From Paraglaciecola sp. L1A13 (GTDB lineage: Bacteria; Pseudomonadota; Gammaproteobacteria; Enterobacterales; Alteromonadaceae), in assembly GCF_009796745.1 (NCBI RefSeq), contig NZ_CP047024.1, positions 3,720,001 through 3,784,000 of the forward strand: a stretch of 64,000 nt of DNA, written 5' to 3'. The position numbers and the translations under genes are program-made. Under the pieces are notes generated by a model. The model made no database searches, was not told the origin of the DNA, and was given only the letters and a program-made list of their open reading frames with translations. Positions 1 through 13,610 of this stretch are shown one piece after another. The stretch's first letter is position 1. Every line of letters begins with the position of its first letter.

Positions 1-110
1 TCGCTCGCTGTATCAACCTGCATATAGCCATTCCCTTGCAGCACAGTACTTATAAAAGTGCAGATGGCTTCGACATCATCAACCACTAAAATGGGACGCA
101 TTTTATCCAT
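1..110 (-). CDS. Response regulator receiver domain, N-terminal fragment (runs off the window)
   Basis: The first 36 codons of a minus-strand gene that continues beyond base 1. The translation begins MDKMRPILVVDDVEAICTF, which has the hydrophobic beta strand followed by the acidic DD pair typical of the start of a CheY-like receiver domain. The ATG at 110-108 is preceded by AAAGGA at a suitable distance. The output domain lies outside the window, so the kind of regulator cannot be said. It is divergent from pyrG. Confidence 0.75.
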   Translation of the reverse strand, partial: MDKMRPILVVDDVEAICTFISTVLQGNGYMQVDTAS

Positions 111-200
111 AAAGCTAATCCTTTGACTATTTGGTCCACAGTGTAAACCAATAAAATGCCATAATCTGTATATTTTTTGCAAACCTAAGGCTCTTTTCAA

Positions 201-229
201 TTGTCTGTGGGGTCGTATTTACGTATACT
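201..229 (+). promoter_or_regulatory. Sigma-70 promoter of pyrG
   Basis: TTGTCT at 201-206 and TATACT at 224-229 are separated by exactly 17 bases, a strong -35/-10 pair. It lies about 100 bases before pyrG, in the divergent gap shared with the response-regulator gene. Seen in sequence only; no transcription data. Confidence 0.6.
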
Positions 230-294
230 GTTACGCCGTCCGGTACTGAATAATGTCACGCCTTTTAAAGGGAGCTCGACTACATCAGTATTAA

Positions 295-1962
<1,668 letters not shown>

Positions 1963-2000
1963 CAAACGATTGAAAACTAAGCGTATCTGCTCTCAGGTAA

Positions 2001-3332
<1,332 letters not shown>

Positions 3333-3383
3333 GACCTATATCTGAAGTGCTTTAGTATATGCTAAAGCCTTTTAGATGTAAGC

Positions 3384-3401
3384 GGGCAGCGTTTGCTGCC
3401 C
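3384..3401 (+). terminator. GC-rich hairpin after eno
   Basis: GGGCAGC, loop GTTT, GCTGCCC, followed by a T-rich stretch (CTCATTTCTT). A weaker hairpin, GCTTTAG/CTAAAGC, lies just upstream at 3349-3368. Together they probably end or attenuate the pyrG-eno transcript. The strong hairpin stops only 10 bases before the next reading frame. Confidence 0.5.
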
Positions 3402-3411
3402 CTCATTTCTT

Positions 3412-4074
3412 ATGGTGACGCCTCCCGCGCAACCCCAAGTAAATATATTCTCTGACTCACAGCAGCAGACCCATTTTGCTGAAATTTGTAATGCTTTGTA
3501 TGAGCGTGAACTAATTACTCTTGCCCACCAACCCATCTCTAATATCAGTTTGCTACAACGCAAATTAGGTGGTCTACGCCATCATGTTAAACGCGCCGCA
3601 TATCATTTCATTCACCATACAGGCCCTTTGTCTGTTGATGTGCATAACGCCAGCTGGCAAGCAAAACAAAGTGCTACCTGCATGGGTAGAAGACACGATA
3701 AAGATAAAACGCACCAATGGTTTGTGCAATATGCTCGATCGGGTCTGCCGGTTGTAATTTATGTGAAAAACATAAATGGTGAACATTTAGAATTAGACTC
3801 TATTGACCGCATTGATACCGATACTCAGCAACTGCATAGCAATAAATTTGGCTGGTTTGCTATGAATGGAACCAATGACATTGACCGCTCTAGTAGCAAT
3901 ATTCGTGATCATGCTGCGCTCGGTAAATATGTATTATTGCGTCCTAGTAACGCCATCTTTTCAGCCGCCTGCTGTGGACATACTTGGAACCACAAAGGTC
4001 GTAGTCATCCTCGAACATTAACCCTCAGAGAGCTGTTACTTTCCGGCAGTATTAATTGGAAAAATTTTCGATAA
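3412..4074 (+). CDS. Conserved hypothetical protein, unknown function
   Basis: A 220-residue soluble protein that I do not recognise. It has no signal peptide or membrane segment. It is rich in His and Cys near the middle and end (NASWQAKQSATCMGRRHDKDKTHQW; AACCGHTWNHKGRSHPRTLTLREL), which could suggest metal or nucleic-acid contacts, but no family motif is evident. The reading frame is long and continuous and its codon use resembles that of the neighbours, so it is probably real. The ATG has no clear ribosome-binding site and sits just after the hairpin at 3384-3401, so expression may depend on read-through from eno. The true start may differ. Confidence 0.65.
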   Translation: MVTPPAQPQVNIFSDSQQQTHFAEICNALYERELITLAHQPISNISLLQRKLGGLRHHVKRAAYHFIHHTGPLSVDVHNASWQAKQSATCMGRRHDKDKTHQWFVQYARSGLPVVIYVKNINGEHLELDSIDRIDTDTQQLHSNKFGWFAMNGTNDIDRSSSNIRDHAALGKYVLLRPSNAIFSAACCGHTWNHKGRSHPRTLTLRELLLSGSINWKNFR

Positions 4075-4193
4075 GCAGAATTATTCTGCACAATTCACAT
4101 CAATACCCACTAAAAAACTAGTCAGACCACCTGTTTTCCCTGATAAATCAAGTTTATATGCATTTTTGTTATATGTTGATTTGTTAACTAAGG

Positions 4194-4222
4194 TTGACGC
4201 ATGCCATCCAAAGAGTTACAAA
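4194..4222 (+). promoter_or_regulatory. Sigma-70 promoter of the leucine operon
   Basis: TTGACG (4194-4199), a 17-base spacer, then TACAAA (4217-4222). Transcription would begin near 4229, giving a short leader before the leuL start codon at 4254. The position and quality fit the attenuation arrangement that follows. Confidence 0.55.
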
Positions 4223-4253
4223 TAGCGCACTGACGTTTTGAGCTTAATATAAA

Positions 4254-4310
4254 ATGAAAATATTTTTACTATCAACTCTACTTCTGCTGACAGCAAGACT
4301 GTACGGGTAG
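4254..4310 (+). CDS. leuL: leu operon leader peptide
   Basis: An 18-codon open frame, MKIFLLSTLLLLTARLYG, ending in TAG. Seven of the 18 codons encode leucine (TTA, CTA, CTA, CTT, CTG, CTG, CTG), including a run of four. It lies after a good promoter and about 30 bases before a terminator hairpin that precedes leuA. This is the classic layout of ribosome-mediated attenuation: when charged leucyl-tRNA is scarce the ribosome stalls on these codons and the downstream terminator does not form. The assignment rests on codon content and position; the short peptide itself is not conserved enough to identify alone. Confidence 0.85.
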   Translation: MKIFLLSTLLLLTARLYG

Positions 4311-4340
4311 GTTGTAAGCGAAACGCAAACAATAACTAAA

Positions 4341-4365
4341 AACCCGTGCCTAGCACGGGTTTTTT
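4341..4365 (+). terminator. leu operon attenuator hairpin
   Basis: A perfect 9-bp stem AACCCGTGC / GCACGGGTT with loop CTA, followed by TTTTT, lying between leuL and leuA. This is an intrinsic terminator in the position expected for the leucine attenuator. The region between leuL and the stem would have to provide the competing antiterminator pairing, which I did not fold. Confidence 0.85.
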
Positions 4366-4410
4366 CGTTTAAAGCGCTTTAAAAGCGCGTCATTTAAAAG
4401 AGGAAAAGAT

Positions 4411-5970
4411 ATGTCCAACCAGGTCAAAATATTCGACACCACGTTACGTGATGGCGAACAAGCACTAGCGGCAAGCTTGAGTATGAAAGAAAAGCTACAA
4501 ATTGCTTTTGCGCTAGAGCGACTTGGCGTTGACATCATCGAAGCCGGCTTTCCAGTATCGTCACCGGGCGATTTTCAATCGGTACGTAGTATTGCCAAAG
4601 AAATCAAAAATGCCACTGTCTGCGGATTATCTCGCGCCTTAGAAAAAGACATCGATGCCTGCGGTGAAGCATTAAGCGTGGCTGAACAATTTAGAATACA
4701 TACTTTTATTGCTACCTCTGACATTCACGTAGCGAGCAAGTTACGTAAATCACAAGATGAAGTGGTTGAAATGGCGGTAAAAGCGATTAAGCATGCAGGT
4801 CGCTACACAGACGACATTGAGTTTTCTTGTGAAGATGCTGGCCGCACACCTATTGATTACTTATGCCGAATGGTTGAAGCAGCCATTAATGCAGGGGCAA
4901 CCACCGTTAATATTCCCGATACTGTGGGTTACACCACACCAACTGAGTTTGGTGGCATTATTCAAAACTTGTTTAATCGGGTGCCCAATATCGATAAAGC
5001 GGTTATTTCAGTGCACTGCCACAACGATTTAGGTTTAGCGGTTGCCAATTCATTAGTGGCAGTTGAATACGGTGCACGTCAAATTGAATGCACAATCAAC
5101 GGTATTGGCGAACGCGCTGGTAATTGTTCGTTAGAAGAAATTGCCATGATTTTACAAACCCGCCAAGCCATGTTGGGTTTAAACACCAATATTCGCAGTC
5201 AGGAAATTTCTCGCACCTCTAAATTGGTCAGTCAGCTATGTAATATGCCAGTGCAAGCGAACAAAGCGATTGTAGGTGCAAATGCCTTTAGTCATTCTTC
5301 TGGTATCCATCAAGACGGCGTCTTAAAAGCGCAAAATACTTATGAGATAATGACCCCAGAAAGTGTGGGTATAAACAAAAATAATTTAAATTTAACGTCG
5401 CGCTCAGGCCGCCACGTTATCAAGCACCGTCTTGAAGAGTTGGGTTATAAAGCACAAGACTACGATTTAGATACCTTATATGCATCATTCGTAAAATTAG
5501 CCGACAAAAAAGGCCAAGTGTTTGATTATGACCTTGAAGCCTTATTGTTTTTTGATAAGCAAAAACCCGCGGACGAGCACTATAAGTTACTTTATTTACA
5601 AGCAAGTTCAGGCAAAGAGATCATCCCTAGCGCCACCGTTAAATTACAGGTTGGCGATGAAGAAATCATTGAGTCATGCACAGGCAATGGCCCAGTAGAT
5701 GCTGCATACAACGCTATTATCAAAGTGTTAGGTCACGAACAGCTTGATATCGTCGATTTCAAACTCGACTCAAAAGGAGAAGGGGCCGATGCACTAGCTC
5801 AAGTGAGCGTCGTCGTTGAATATAACGGTCGCCGTTTTAATGGCATCGGTTTAGCCACAGATATCGTCGAGTCTGGCGTCAAAGCCCTGATCCATGTATT
5901 AAACAACACCCATTTAGCCGATCGAATTGATCATCAGAAAAAACAACAAACACAGATTGCTGGAGTCTAG
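4411..5970 (+). CDS. leuA: 2-isopropylmalate synthase
   Basis: Condenses acetyl-CoA with 2-ketoisovalerate, the committed step of leucine synthesis, and is feedback-inhibited by leucine in this family. The 519-residue product begins with the HMGL-type TIM barrel ([19 protein letters not shown], with the metal-binding Arg-Asp) and has [16 protein letters not shown] carrying the metal-ligand histidines and [13 protein letters not shown]. The C-terminal part (about residues 390-510) is the LeuA allosteric domain. The start is preceded by AGAGGAAAAG. It is the first gene of leuABCD, with leuB six bases after its stop; expression is probably set by the leader and attenuator upstream. Confidence 0.97.
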   Translation: MSNQVKIFDTTLRDGEQALAASLSMKEKLQIAFALERLGVDIIEAGFPVSSPGDFQSVRSIAKEIKNATVCGLSRALEKDIDACGEALSVAEQFRIHTFIATSDIHVASKLRKSQDEVVEMAVKAIKHAGRYTDDIEFSCEDAGRTPIDYLCRMVEAAINAGATTVNIPDTVGYTTPTEFGGIIQNLFNRVPNIDKAVISVHCHNDLGLAVANSLVAVEYGARQIECTINGIGERAGNCSLEEIAMILQTRQAMLGLNTNIRSQEISRTSKLVSQLCNMPVQANKAIVGANAFSHSSGIHQDGVLKAQNTYEIMTPESVGINKNNLNLTSRSGRHVIKHRLEELGYKAQDYDLDTLYASFVKLADKKGQVFDYDLEALLFFDKQKPADEHYKLLYLQASSGKEIIPSATVKLQVGDEEIIESCTGNGPVDAAYNAIIKVLGHEQLDIVDFKLDSKGEGADALAQVSVVVEYNGRRFNGIGLATDIVESGVKALIHVLNNTHLADRIDHQKKQQTQIAGV

Positions 5971-7077
<1,107 letters not shown>

Positions 7078-7091
7078 AGGAAAGACCAGAC

Positions 7092-8498
7092 ATGAGTACC
7101 ACCTTATACGACAAAATTTTTCAGGCACATATTGTCGATGAAATCGGCGACGACGCATTATTGTATATCGATCGCCACCTTATCCATGAAGTCACTTCTC
7201 CCCAAGCATTTGACGGTTTGGTGCAAAAGGGACGCAAAGTACGCCGTCCTGATCTGACATTTGCCACCATGGATCACAGCATATCCACCCGCTCTTTGGC
7301 CATTGATGCGTGCGGTCCTGCGAACAAATTACAGTTACAAACTCTTGCGGATAATTGCGAAAAACACAATATTCAGTTGTTTCCAGTGGGTCATCAAAAG
7401 CAAGGCATAGTGCATGTAATGGGGCCGGAACTTGGTTTGATTAAACCTGGCACAACAGTTGTTTGTGGCGATTCACATACAGCGACGCACGGCGCTTTCG
7501 GGGCTCTCGCTTTTGGTATCGGTACTTCACAAGTAGAACACGTATTTGCAACCCAAACCTTGAAGCAAAGTAAAGGCAAGTGCATGCAAGTCAAAGTGAC
7601 TGGCCCTCGCCCGCTAGGCTTAACAGCAAAAGACATTATCTTAGCTATTATCGGTAAGATTGGTCATGCAGGTGCAACAGGCTGCGTCATCGAATATTGC
7701 GGTGACACCATTGAAGGCTTGAGCATGGAAGAGCGTATGACCGTATGCAACATGAGCATCGAAGCTGGTGCAAAGGCAGGTCTTATTGCTCCTGACCAAA
7801 CTACCTTTGATTACCTTGAAGGCCGTGAGTATGCGCCCAAAGGTGCTGATTGGGATGCTGCCGTCGCTTATTGGAAAACGTTGAAATCTGATGCAGATGC
7901 GACTTTCGATATCGTCATAGAGCTTTCAGCCCAAGATATTGCCCCTCAGGTGACGTGGGGAACTAACCCAGGTCAAGTTATTGGCGTTAATCAACCTATC
8001 CCTGCACCGGAAGACTTTAGTGACGCGATAGATCGTGATTCCGCGGTTAAAGCCCTTAAATATATGGATATTAAGCCAGGTCAAAAATTATCAGAATTAA
8101 CAGTTAATCATGTGTTTATTGGCTCTTGTACTAATGGCCGGATAGAAGATATGCGCGCCGCTGCCGCTATTGCCAAGCAAGGCAAAGTTGCTAGTCACGT
8201 AACGGCCATTGTTGTACCAGGCTCTGTTGCAGTCAAAGCGCAAGCGGAAGCTGAGCAATTAGATAAGATATTCCTCGAGGCCGGCTTCGAATGGCGTTTA
8301 CCAGGATGTTCTATGTGTCTTGGTATGAACGATGATATTTTGAGTCAAGGAGATCGCTGCGCATCAACCAGCAACCGAAACTTCGAAGGTCGTCAAGGTC
8401 GCGGCGCTCGTACGCATCTTGTTAGCCCAGCCATGGCTGCTGCCGCTGCTTTAGCAGGGCATTTCGCCGATACTCGCGACTTCGTTGCCAACGATTAA
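7092..8498 (+). CDS. leuC: 3-isopropylmalate dehydratase large subunit
   Basis: With LeuD, isomerises 2-isopropylmalate to 3-isopropylmalate through a [4Fe-4S] centre (aconitase family). The 468-residue product has the cluster-ligand cysteines in [13 protein letters not shown] and [10 protein letters not shown], the [17 protein letters not shown] ending, and the early DHSISTRS and [26 protein letters not shown] segments. The ribosome-binding site is AAAGGAAAG and leuD begins 15 bases after its stop. Typical in length and sequence. Confidence 0.98.
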   Translation: MSTTLYDKIFQAHIVDEIGDDALLYIDRHLIHEVTSPQAFDGLVQKGRKVRRPDLTFATMDHSISTRSLAIDACGPANKLQLQTLADNCEKHNIQLFPVGHQKQGIVHVMGPELGLIKPGTTVVCGDSHTATHGAFGALAFGIGTSQVEHVFATQTLKQSKGKCMQVKVTGPRPLGLTAKDIILAIIGKIGHAGATGCVIEYCGDTIEGLSMEERMTVCNMSIEAGAKAGLIAPDQTTFDYLEGREYAPKGADWDAAVAYWKTLKSDADATFDIVIELSAQDIAPQVTWGTNPGQVIGVNQPIPAPEDFSDAIDRDSAVKALKYMDIKPGQKLSELTVNHVFIGSCTNGRIEDMRAAAAIAKQGKVASHVTAIVVPGSVAVKAQAEAEQLDKIFLEAGFEWRLPGCSMCLGMNDDILSQGDRCASTSNRNFEGRQGRGARTHLVSPAMAAAAALAGHFADTRDFVAND

Positions 8499-8513
8499 TA
8501 ATTAGGAATTAAC

Positions 8514-9140
8514 ATGAGCAATCAATCTACCCCAGCAAGCTCCGGTATCAGTGTGCATACCGGCCACGTCGCGCCATTAAATCAAGCGAATGTGGATACA
8601 GACCAGATTATTCCTAAGCAATTTTTAACCTCGGTTACTAAGAGCGGTTACGGAAAACATCTGTTTCATGATTGGCGCTATTTAGACTTACATGAGCAAG
8701 AGCCGAATCCAGACTTTGTGCTTAACAAACCTGAATATCAAGGTGCCAGCATTTTACTTACCCGTGAAAATTTTGGCTGTGGTTCGAGTCGCGAGCATGC
8801 GCCTTGGTCGTTAGACGACTACGGTTTTAAAGTCGTTATTGCCACCAGCTTTGCCGATATTTTCTACGGTAACTGCATCAATAACAGCTTGCTACCCGTT
8901 AAACTACAAAGCGCACAAATCGATGCTTTGTTTGACGCTGTTGCACAAGACTCAAGTTGTCAGGTAGTAGTAGATTTACCCCAGCAAGAAGTGCGCTTTA
9001 ATGATCAAGTGATCCCTTTTGACATTGCACCTCATCACAAGAATAATCTAATCAAAGGCTTAGATGCCATTGGTCAGACGCTTGAACTTAATGACAAAAT
9101 TAGTGCGTTCGAAGCTAAACAATCTGCATGGCAGTGTTGA
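8514..9140 (+). CDS. leuD: 3-isopropylmalate dehydratase small subunit
   Basis: Partner of LeuC, supplying the swivelling domain that completes the active site. The 208-residue product has the N-terminal [19 protein letters not shown] and the conserved [16 protein letters not shown] loop followed by [16 protein letters not shown]. Last gene of leuABCD; its ribosome-binding site is TAGGAA. A stem-loop at 9160-9190 follows and probably ends the operon. Confidence 0.98.
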   Translation: MSNQSTPASSGISVHTGHVAPLNQANVDTDQIIPKQFLTSVTKSGYGKHLFHDWRYLDLHEQEPNPDFVLNKPEYQGASILLTRENFGCGSSREHAPWSLDDYGFKVVIATSFADIFYGNCINNSLLPVKLQSAQIDALFDAVAQDSSCQVVVDLPQQEVRFNDQVIPFDIAPHHKNNLIKGLDAIGQTLELNDKISAFEAKQSAWQC

Positions 9141-9159
9141 TTCATAGCTAAAAAGTAAC

Positions 9160-9190
9160 AAGGTAGCTGCTTGAAAATAGCAGTTACCTT
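9160..9190 (+). terminator. Stem-loop after leuD
   Basis: AAGGTAGCTGCT pairs with AGCAGTTACCTT across a 7-base loop, with one mismatch. There is no T-run on the plus side (GCCCTCAGG follows), so it may stabilise the 3' end or act with Rho rather than as a classic intrinsic terminator. Confidence 0.45.
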
Positions 9191-9330
9191 GCCCTCAGGT
9201 CATTTATCATACAAATGAAAATCATGTCATTTCCCATTATTCTGCTAACGATAAACGCTTTAATTCATTTAACATATTAATAAACATAGCCTTTTTACAA
9301 CATTGCGATCTGTTATCGCGCCACTAAAAT

Positions 9331-9344
9331 TGAAAACGTTTACA
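9331..9344. promoter_or_regulatory. LacI-type operator upstream of the regulator gene
   Basis: TGAAAACGTTTACA, a near-perfect palindrome centred on AACGTT, 59 bases before the lacI-family start codon. The same 14-mer on the opposite strand (TGTAAACGTTTTCA) occurs at 22062-22075 before the TonB-dependent receptor, and the fully symmetrical TGAAAACGTTTTCA at 15313-15326 before the symporter. The placement suggests autoregulation. Confidence 0.8.
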
Positions 9345-9402
9345 GCTAAGCGTTCTGGCGCTAATCTATGGTTTATCCGTTACCCCAGCAAGAGAGAACT
9401 CT

Positions 9403-10425
9403 TTGGCTAAGTTAGGCATAAAAGATATTGCGGCCATCTCTGGTGTTTCCCCCGCAACGGTATCACGCACCTTGCGTAATCCAGATATCGTCAGTGAAGA
9501 AACCCGCAAAAAAGTGATGAAAGCAGTGGAAGAAGGGGGATATACCCCAAGTCGATTCGGCGCCAACTTACGCACCCAAAAGAGTGGCAATATTATTGTG
9601 GTGATGCCGGATATTACCAATCAGGTAAACGCAGGCATTATACGTGCTATTGAACGAGAAGCACAAAAGGCTGGCTACTCAATTCTGCTTGGCGATACCC
9701 AAGGCTTAATTGAGCGCGAAAAGCATTACGCGGGAATGGCGCAATCAGGCCAAGCTGACGGCGTACTATTATTCACCTTTCACATGCCTTTTAAACTCAC
9801 CCAAAATCAGCCGGTGTTGAAACAATTACCCCCCATGGTCAACTCTTGCGAATCGATCCCCGTTGAAGGGATCAGCAAGGTAATGATCGACAATGTGTCG
9901 GGTGCGCGCACGGCTGTGGAACACCTACTTAGTTTAGGCCATAAACGTATTGCTGCGGTTATGGGGCCAACGGATACGCCCAGTACGGTAGAACGATTCG
10001 ATGGCTATAAAAGCGCACTAAAAAATGCAGGTATCCAAATAGATGAACAATTAATTATCCGCGGGGATTATGGATTAGATTCAGGTATGGGCGCCATGGA
10101 GCAACTCCTAAAACTACGCATGCGGCCCACTGCGGTATTTTGTTTTAGTGACGACATGGCCATCGGCGCAATGAGCGTGCTGCAAGAAAACGGTTTCCGC
10201 ATTCCGCAAGATATTTCGATTATGGGTTTTGACGATATCCGCTATGCCAGATTAATGACCCCTGCCCTAACGACCATTCATCAGCCGTTAGAAGAAATAG
10301 GCAAGGCATGTATCGAATTGTTACTTGAACAACTCGATGGTAAGTCAGAGCCAGGTCGTTATATTGAACTACCGTTTAAACTAATGGTTCGTCAAAGCAC
10401 AGGACCCGTCCCTACTGATCGTTAA
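9403..10425 (+). CDS. LacI-family transcriptional regulator (probable repressor of the adjacent sugar locus)
   Basis: A 340-residue LacI/GalR-type regulator. Residues 4-50 form the helix-turn-helix and hinge (IKDIAAISGVSPATVSRTLRNPDIVSEETRKKV), and about 60-335 the periplasmic-binding-protein-like effector domain (IIVVMPDITN ... GFDDIRYARLMTPALTTIHQP). By eye it resembles CytR more than LacI. The frame begins at TTG, with AGAGAGA upstream; no in-frame ATG fits the family N-terminus. It is divergent from the sugar genes and has the operator 9331-9344 in its own upstream region. The effector is unknown; cellobiose or a related beta-glucan oligosaccharide is an inference from the GH94 neighbour. 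Confidence 0.92.
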   Translation: MAKLGIKDIAAISGVSPATVSRTLRNPDIVSEETRKKVMKAVEEGGYTPSRFGANLRTQKSGNIIVVMPDITNQVNAGIIRAIEREAQKAGYSILLGDTQGLIEREKHYAGMAQSGQADGVLLFTFHMPFKLTQNQPVLKQLPPMVNSCESIPVEGISKVMIDNVSGARTAVEHLLSLGHKRIAAVMGPTDTPSTVERFDGYKSALKNAGIQIDEQLIIRGDYGLDSGMGAMEQLLKLRMRPTAVFCFSDDMAIGAMSVLQENGFRIPQDISIMGFDDIRYARLMTPALTTIHQPLEEIGKACIELLLEQLDGKSEPGRYIELPFKLMVRQSTGPVPTDR

Positions 10426-10486
10426 TAGGATTTTTATCATCCTTAAAATCCATTACACTATGGGAAATACCTTTAGTGAGTGATGT

Positions 10487-10951
10487 ATGAAAAAAATATT
10501 AGCTATTCTTGGTAGCGCGCTACTCTTAACTGCCTGTGACTCGAATGAAGTCGGTGATGTAAGCTTAGGTTTATTCACCACCAAAGATATCAAACTGAAT
10601 ATTCTGCAGGACCCACTTATCAGTGGTGTAACCTGCCATGTGGCAAGTATTGAAGCGAACCTAAGCTTTTCTGACCCTTCTGACAGCTCGATTTCCTGTC
10701 GTCAAACAGGAGAAATCACCCCAGAGATGATTGCCAAAATAGATAAGTCAGCATCGGGCGATGTGGTATTTAAAAAGTCCAAAAGTGTTTTTTTCAAAAC
10801 CATGAAGATACGTCGTATTTTTGACCCTAGCAGTCAAACACTGATGTACGTGTCGTACTCCACCAAAGAAACCTCTGGCAGCTTTAAACATAGCCTGTCA
10901 ACCGTGCCGTTGTGGGGCACAAAAGCCTTTAACAGCTATACAGGTTCGTAG
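10487..10951 (+). CDS. creA: CreA-family lipoprotein
   Basis: A 154-residue protein of the CreA family, whose function is not established. It begins with a lipoprotein signal (MKKILAILGSALLLTAC, lipobox Cys at 17); E. coli CreA has an ordinary signal peptide. The body matches CreA in NILQDPLISGVTCHVASIEANLS, DSSISCRQTGEI, DVVFKKSKSVFFKTMKIRRIFD and LMYVSYSTKETSGSFKHSLSTVPLW. It follows the LacI-family gene by 61 bases and converges with the GH94 gene; a relation to the sugar locus is not evident. Confidence 0.85.
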   Translation: MKKILAILGSALLLTACDSNEVGDVSLGLFTTKDIKLNILQDPLISGVTCHVASIEANLSFSDPSDSSISCRQTGEITPEMIAKIDKSASGDVVFKKSKSVFFKTMKIRRIFDPSSQTLMYVSYSTKETSGSFKHSLSTVPLWGTKAFNSYTGS

Positions 10952-10973
10952 CTTAAATCGCTATAGCAAAAAA

Positions 10974-11007
10974 CGCTCCCTAAATGCAATTAAGCCTAAA
11001 GGGAGCG
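10974..11007 (-). terminator. Intrinsic terminator of the symporter-GH94 transcript
   Basis: The arms CGCTCCCT and AGGGAGCG (8 bp, 18-base loop) are followed on the minus strand by TTTTTTG. It lies 85 bases after the GH94 stop codon and faces the creA 3' end. Confidence 0.75.
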
Positions 11008-11091
11008 AATGAGGAAACTATCTTTTAAGAATTTATTACGCTCAGAAAGTATGTATGCATCCGAGCGTTTTTCTAGTACACCATGTTGTCA

Positions 11092-13563
11092 TTAACCGTT
11101 TATAATGGTCGCAATGACATGATGCTCGCCGTTAAATAGGCTGTAATCAATCACGTTACCGGCTATCTGTGTACCGTCAATCTCCAATTTTATTTTGCCT
11201 GAGCTTATTCTGTCTGGGTTGCGTACCTCTATGCTGTAGTGAGCATTTCGAAACCGGCGAGACACTGCGAAGCTAGGCCAGTCTGCTGGAATACATGGCG
11301 TGATAGTTAAGCCCTTATAATCAGGCTTAATACCCAAAATGTACTGCGTTGCCGCATAAAAACACCAAGCAGCAGTCCCTGTTAACCATGAATTTTTCGC
11401 TTGACCTGGGGTGGCTGCATCGTTACCAGCAATCATTTGACTGTAAACATAAGGCTCAGTTTTATGCAGTTTTTGCACGTCTTGTAGGTAAGCCGGAGAA
11501 ATGCTGGCAAAATACTCAAAGGCCTTATCGCCTCGCCCAAGCATCGCTTCAGACACCATGATCCACGGGTTGTTATGACAGAAAATCCCCGCATTCTCTT
11601 TATATCCAGGAGGATAAGAAGAAATTTCACCCAGATATTTATCGTAGCCACTAAATGCCGGTTGATTGAGCATAATACCGTGTGGCGTTGCTAAATGCTT
11701 TTCAACAGAATCAAGTGCCTGGCGAGCTTTTCCATCTTTCATGCCGATACCTGCCATTACGCAGAAACCTTGTGATTCGATAAAAATTTTGCCTTCTTGG
11801 TTCTCGTGACTGCCTACCTTTTTACCCCTAGCATCATAGGCACGCAAGAACCACTCACCGTCCCAGCCGTGTTTGAGCACTGCATCTCGCATAGTATCAA
11901 CGTGCCGCTGAGCATACTTGGCTAATTCAACTTGACCAATTTGTTCACATAACTGCACAAAGTCTTGGCCGTAAAGCACAAATTGCCCAGCAATCATTAG
12001 GGATTCAGCTACATCTGATTGACCACGCTGAGTAGTTTGATAGGACTCATTAGGATCTTCTGAAAAGCAGTTTAGATTTAAACAGTCATTCCAATCCGCA
12101 CGTCCAATCAATGGCAAGCCATGGGGACCTATATTATTAACAACATGATCAAACGCTCGGCGTAAGTGCTCGAAATGATCAGGATCTCCTTCGTTATCAC
12201 CATCAAAACCCACTTTTTCAGTCAATATTGAAAAATCGCCAGTTTCTTTAATGTAATTCACTGTGGATAACACCATCCACATGGGATCGTCATTAAAATT
12301 ACCACCGATGTTGGCATTACCTTTTTTTGTCAAAGGTTGATATTGATGGTATGCGGAGCCGTCAGCTTTTTGGGTGGCACTCAAATCTAAGATACGTTCT
12401 TTAACTTTCTCGGGCACCATATGGGCGAAACCTATGGTGTCTTGATTAGAATCTCTAAAGCCCATACCACGTCCAATACCCGATTCAAAAAAGGATGCAC
12501 TGCGAGATAAATTAAACGTCACCATGTTTTGGTATTGATTCCAGATATTCAGCGAACGATTTAACTTTTTGTCTGGACTGTTTAACTGAAATCTACCGAG
12601 TAATTTATCCCAATGCGTAGCGAGGGCATTAAGTGCCTGTTGAACACTGTGCGCACTTTCGTAGCGGCTAATCATTTCTTTAGCAGACGCCTTATTTATC
12701 ACACCTGGAGATTGCCACTTTTGCGCTTTGTTCACTTCGCAGTAACCGAGCACAAATACCAATGTACGCTCTTCGCCAGGAGCTAGTTCTACTTCTAAAT
12801 GATGAGACGCAATCGGTGACCAGCCATGAGCATGAGAGTTGCTCGCTTTGCCGGTTTCAACGCACAAAGGATTGTCTACACCACGATATGGTCCTAGGAA
12901 GCTTTCTCTATCTGTATCAAACCCACTAATAGGTTGGTTAACCGAATAAAAAGCATAATGGTCGCGACGCTCTCGGTATTCGGTCTTGTGATAAATCACG
13001 CTACCTTCAACTTCTACTTCACCGGTTGATAAGTTACGTTGAAAGTTAGCGCCGTCATCTTCTGCGTTCCACAGACACCATTCAATGTATGAAAATAGAC
13101 TAATTTTTCTATGTCGAGCACCGCAGTTTTTAAGGGTTAATCGGTGCACTTCCGCTTTTTCCCCTAACGGTACAAAACAAGTAAGTTCGGAGTCTATATC
13201 TAGATTTCTGACTAAAAATCGACTGTAGCCCATACCATGACGACACTCGTAACTTTCGGGTTGGTTATCAACTGGACGTCCCGAAACAGACCATACTTCG
13301 TCATCGCATTTTAAATAGAAATAACGACCCGATGTGTCAACTGGTACGCTGTTGTAACGATAACGGGTTAAGCGGCGAAACTTAGGATCTTGATAAAAGC
13401 TGTAGCCCCCAGCCGTGTTCGATATCAATCCATAGAACCCATCATTACCAAGGTAATTAATCCAAGGTGTTGGTGTAAATGGCGTCGATATTACGTATTC
13501 TTTTTGTTTATCATCAAAATAGCCAAATGAATTGTCTTTGGCGTCAGTGAATGGCTTGGTCAT
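11092..13563 (-). CDS. Cellobiose phosphorylase (GH94)
   Basis: An inverting glycoside phosphorylase that splits cellobiose with phosphate into glucose 1-phosphate and glucose in the cytosol. Its sequence closely follows characterised GH94 cellobiose phosphorylases: [88 protein letters not shown] and [14 protein letters not shown]. Asp490 of RADWND is at the position of the catalytic acid. The ATG at 13563 (823 residues, matching the usual length of about 820) is preferred: AAGAGAGA lies upstream, whereas the longer frame would need a TTG 42 bases earlier. There is no signal peptide. It follows the symporter with a 47-base gap, so both are probably one unit controlled from the operator at 15313. 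Confidence 0.92.
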   Translation of the reverse strand: MTKPFTDAKDNSFGYFDDKQKEYVISTPFTPTPWINYLGNDGFYGLISNTAGGYSFYQDPKFRRLTRYRYNSVPVDTSGRYFYLKCDDEVWSVSGRPVDNQPESYECRHGMGYSRFLVRNLDIDSELTCFVPLGEKAEVHRLTLKNCGARHRKISLFSYIEWCLWNAEDDGANFQRNLSTGEVEVEGSVIYHKTEYRERRDHYAFYSVNQPISGFDTDRESFLGPYRGVDNPLCVETGKASNSHAHGWSPIASHHLEVELAPGEERTLVFVLGYCEVNKAQKWQSPGVINKASAKEMISRYESAHSVQQALNALATHWDKLLGRFQLNSPDKKLNRSLNIWNQYQNMVTFNLSRSASFFESGIGRGMGFRDSNQDTIGFAHMVPEKVKERILDLSATQKADGSAYHQYQPLTKKGNANIGGNFNDDPMWMVLSTVNYIKETGDFSILTEKVGFDGDNEGDPDHFEHLRRAFDHVVNNIGPHGLPLIGRADWNDCLNLNCFSEDPNESYQTTQRGQSDVAESLMIAGQFVLYGQDFVQLCEQIGQVELAKYAQRHVDTMRDAVLKHGWDGEWFLRAYDARGKKVGSHENQEGKIFIESQGFCVMAGIGMKDGKARQALDSVEKHLATPHGIMLNQPAFSGYDKYLGEISSYPPGYKENAGIFCHNNPWIMVSEAMLGRGDKAFEYFASISPAYLQDVQKLHKTEPYVYSQMIAGNDAATPGQAKNSWLTGTAAWCFYAATQYILGIKPDYKGLTITPCIPADWPSFAVSRRFRNAHYSIEVRNPDRISSGKIKLEIDGTQIAGNVIDYSLFNGEHHVIATIING

Positions 13564-13610
13564 GGGTAAATATCTCTCTTGGTGAATTACGCTGCACTGA
13601 GGCAAAAGCG

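Noticed and set aside
13564..13605. Longer GH94 start at 13605
   Set aside because: It begins with TTG and adds 14 residues not found in the family; the ATG at 13563 has a ribosome-binding site and gives the usual length.
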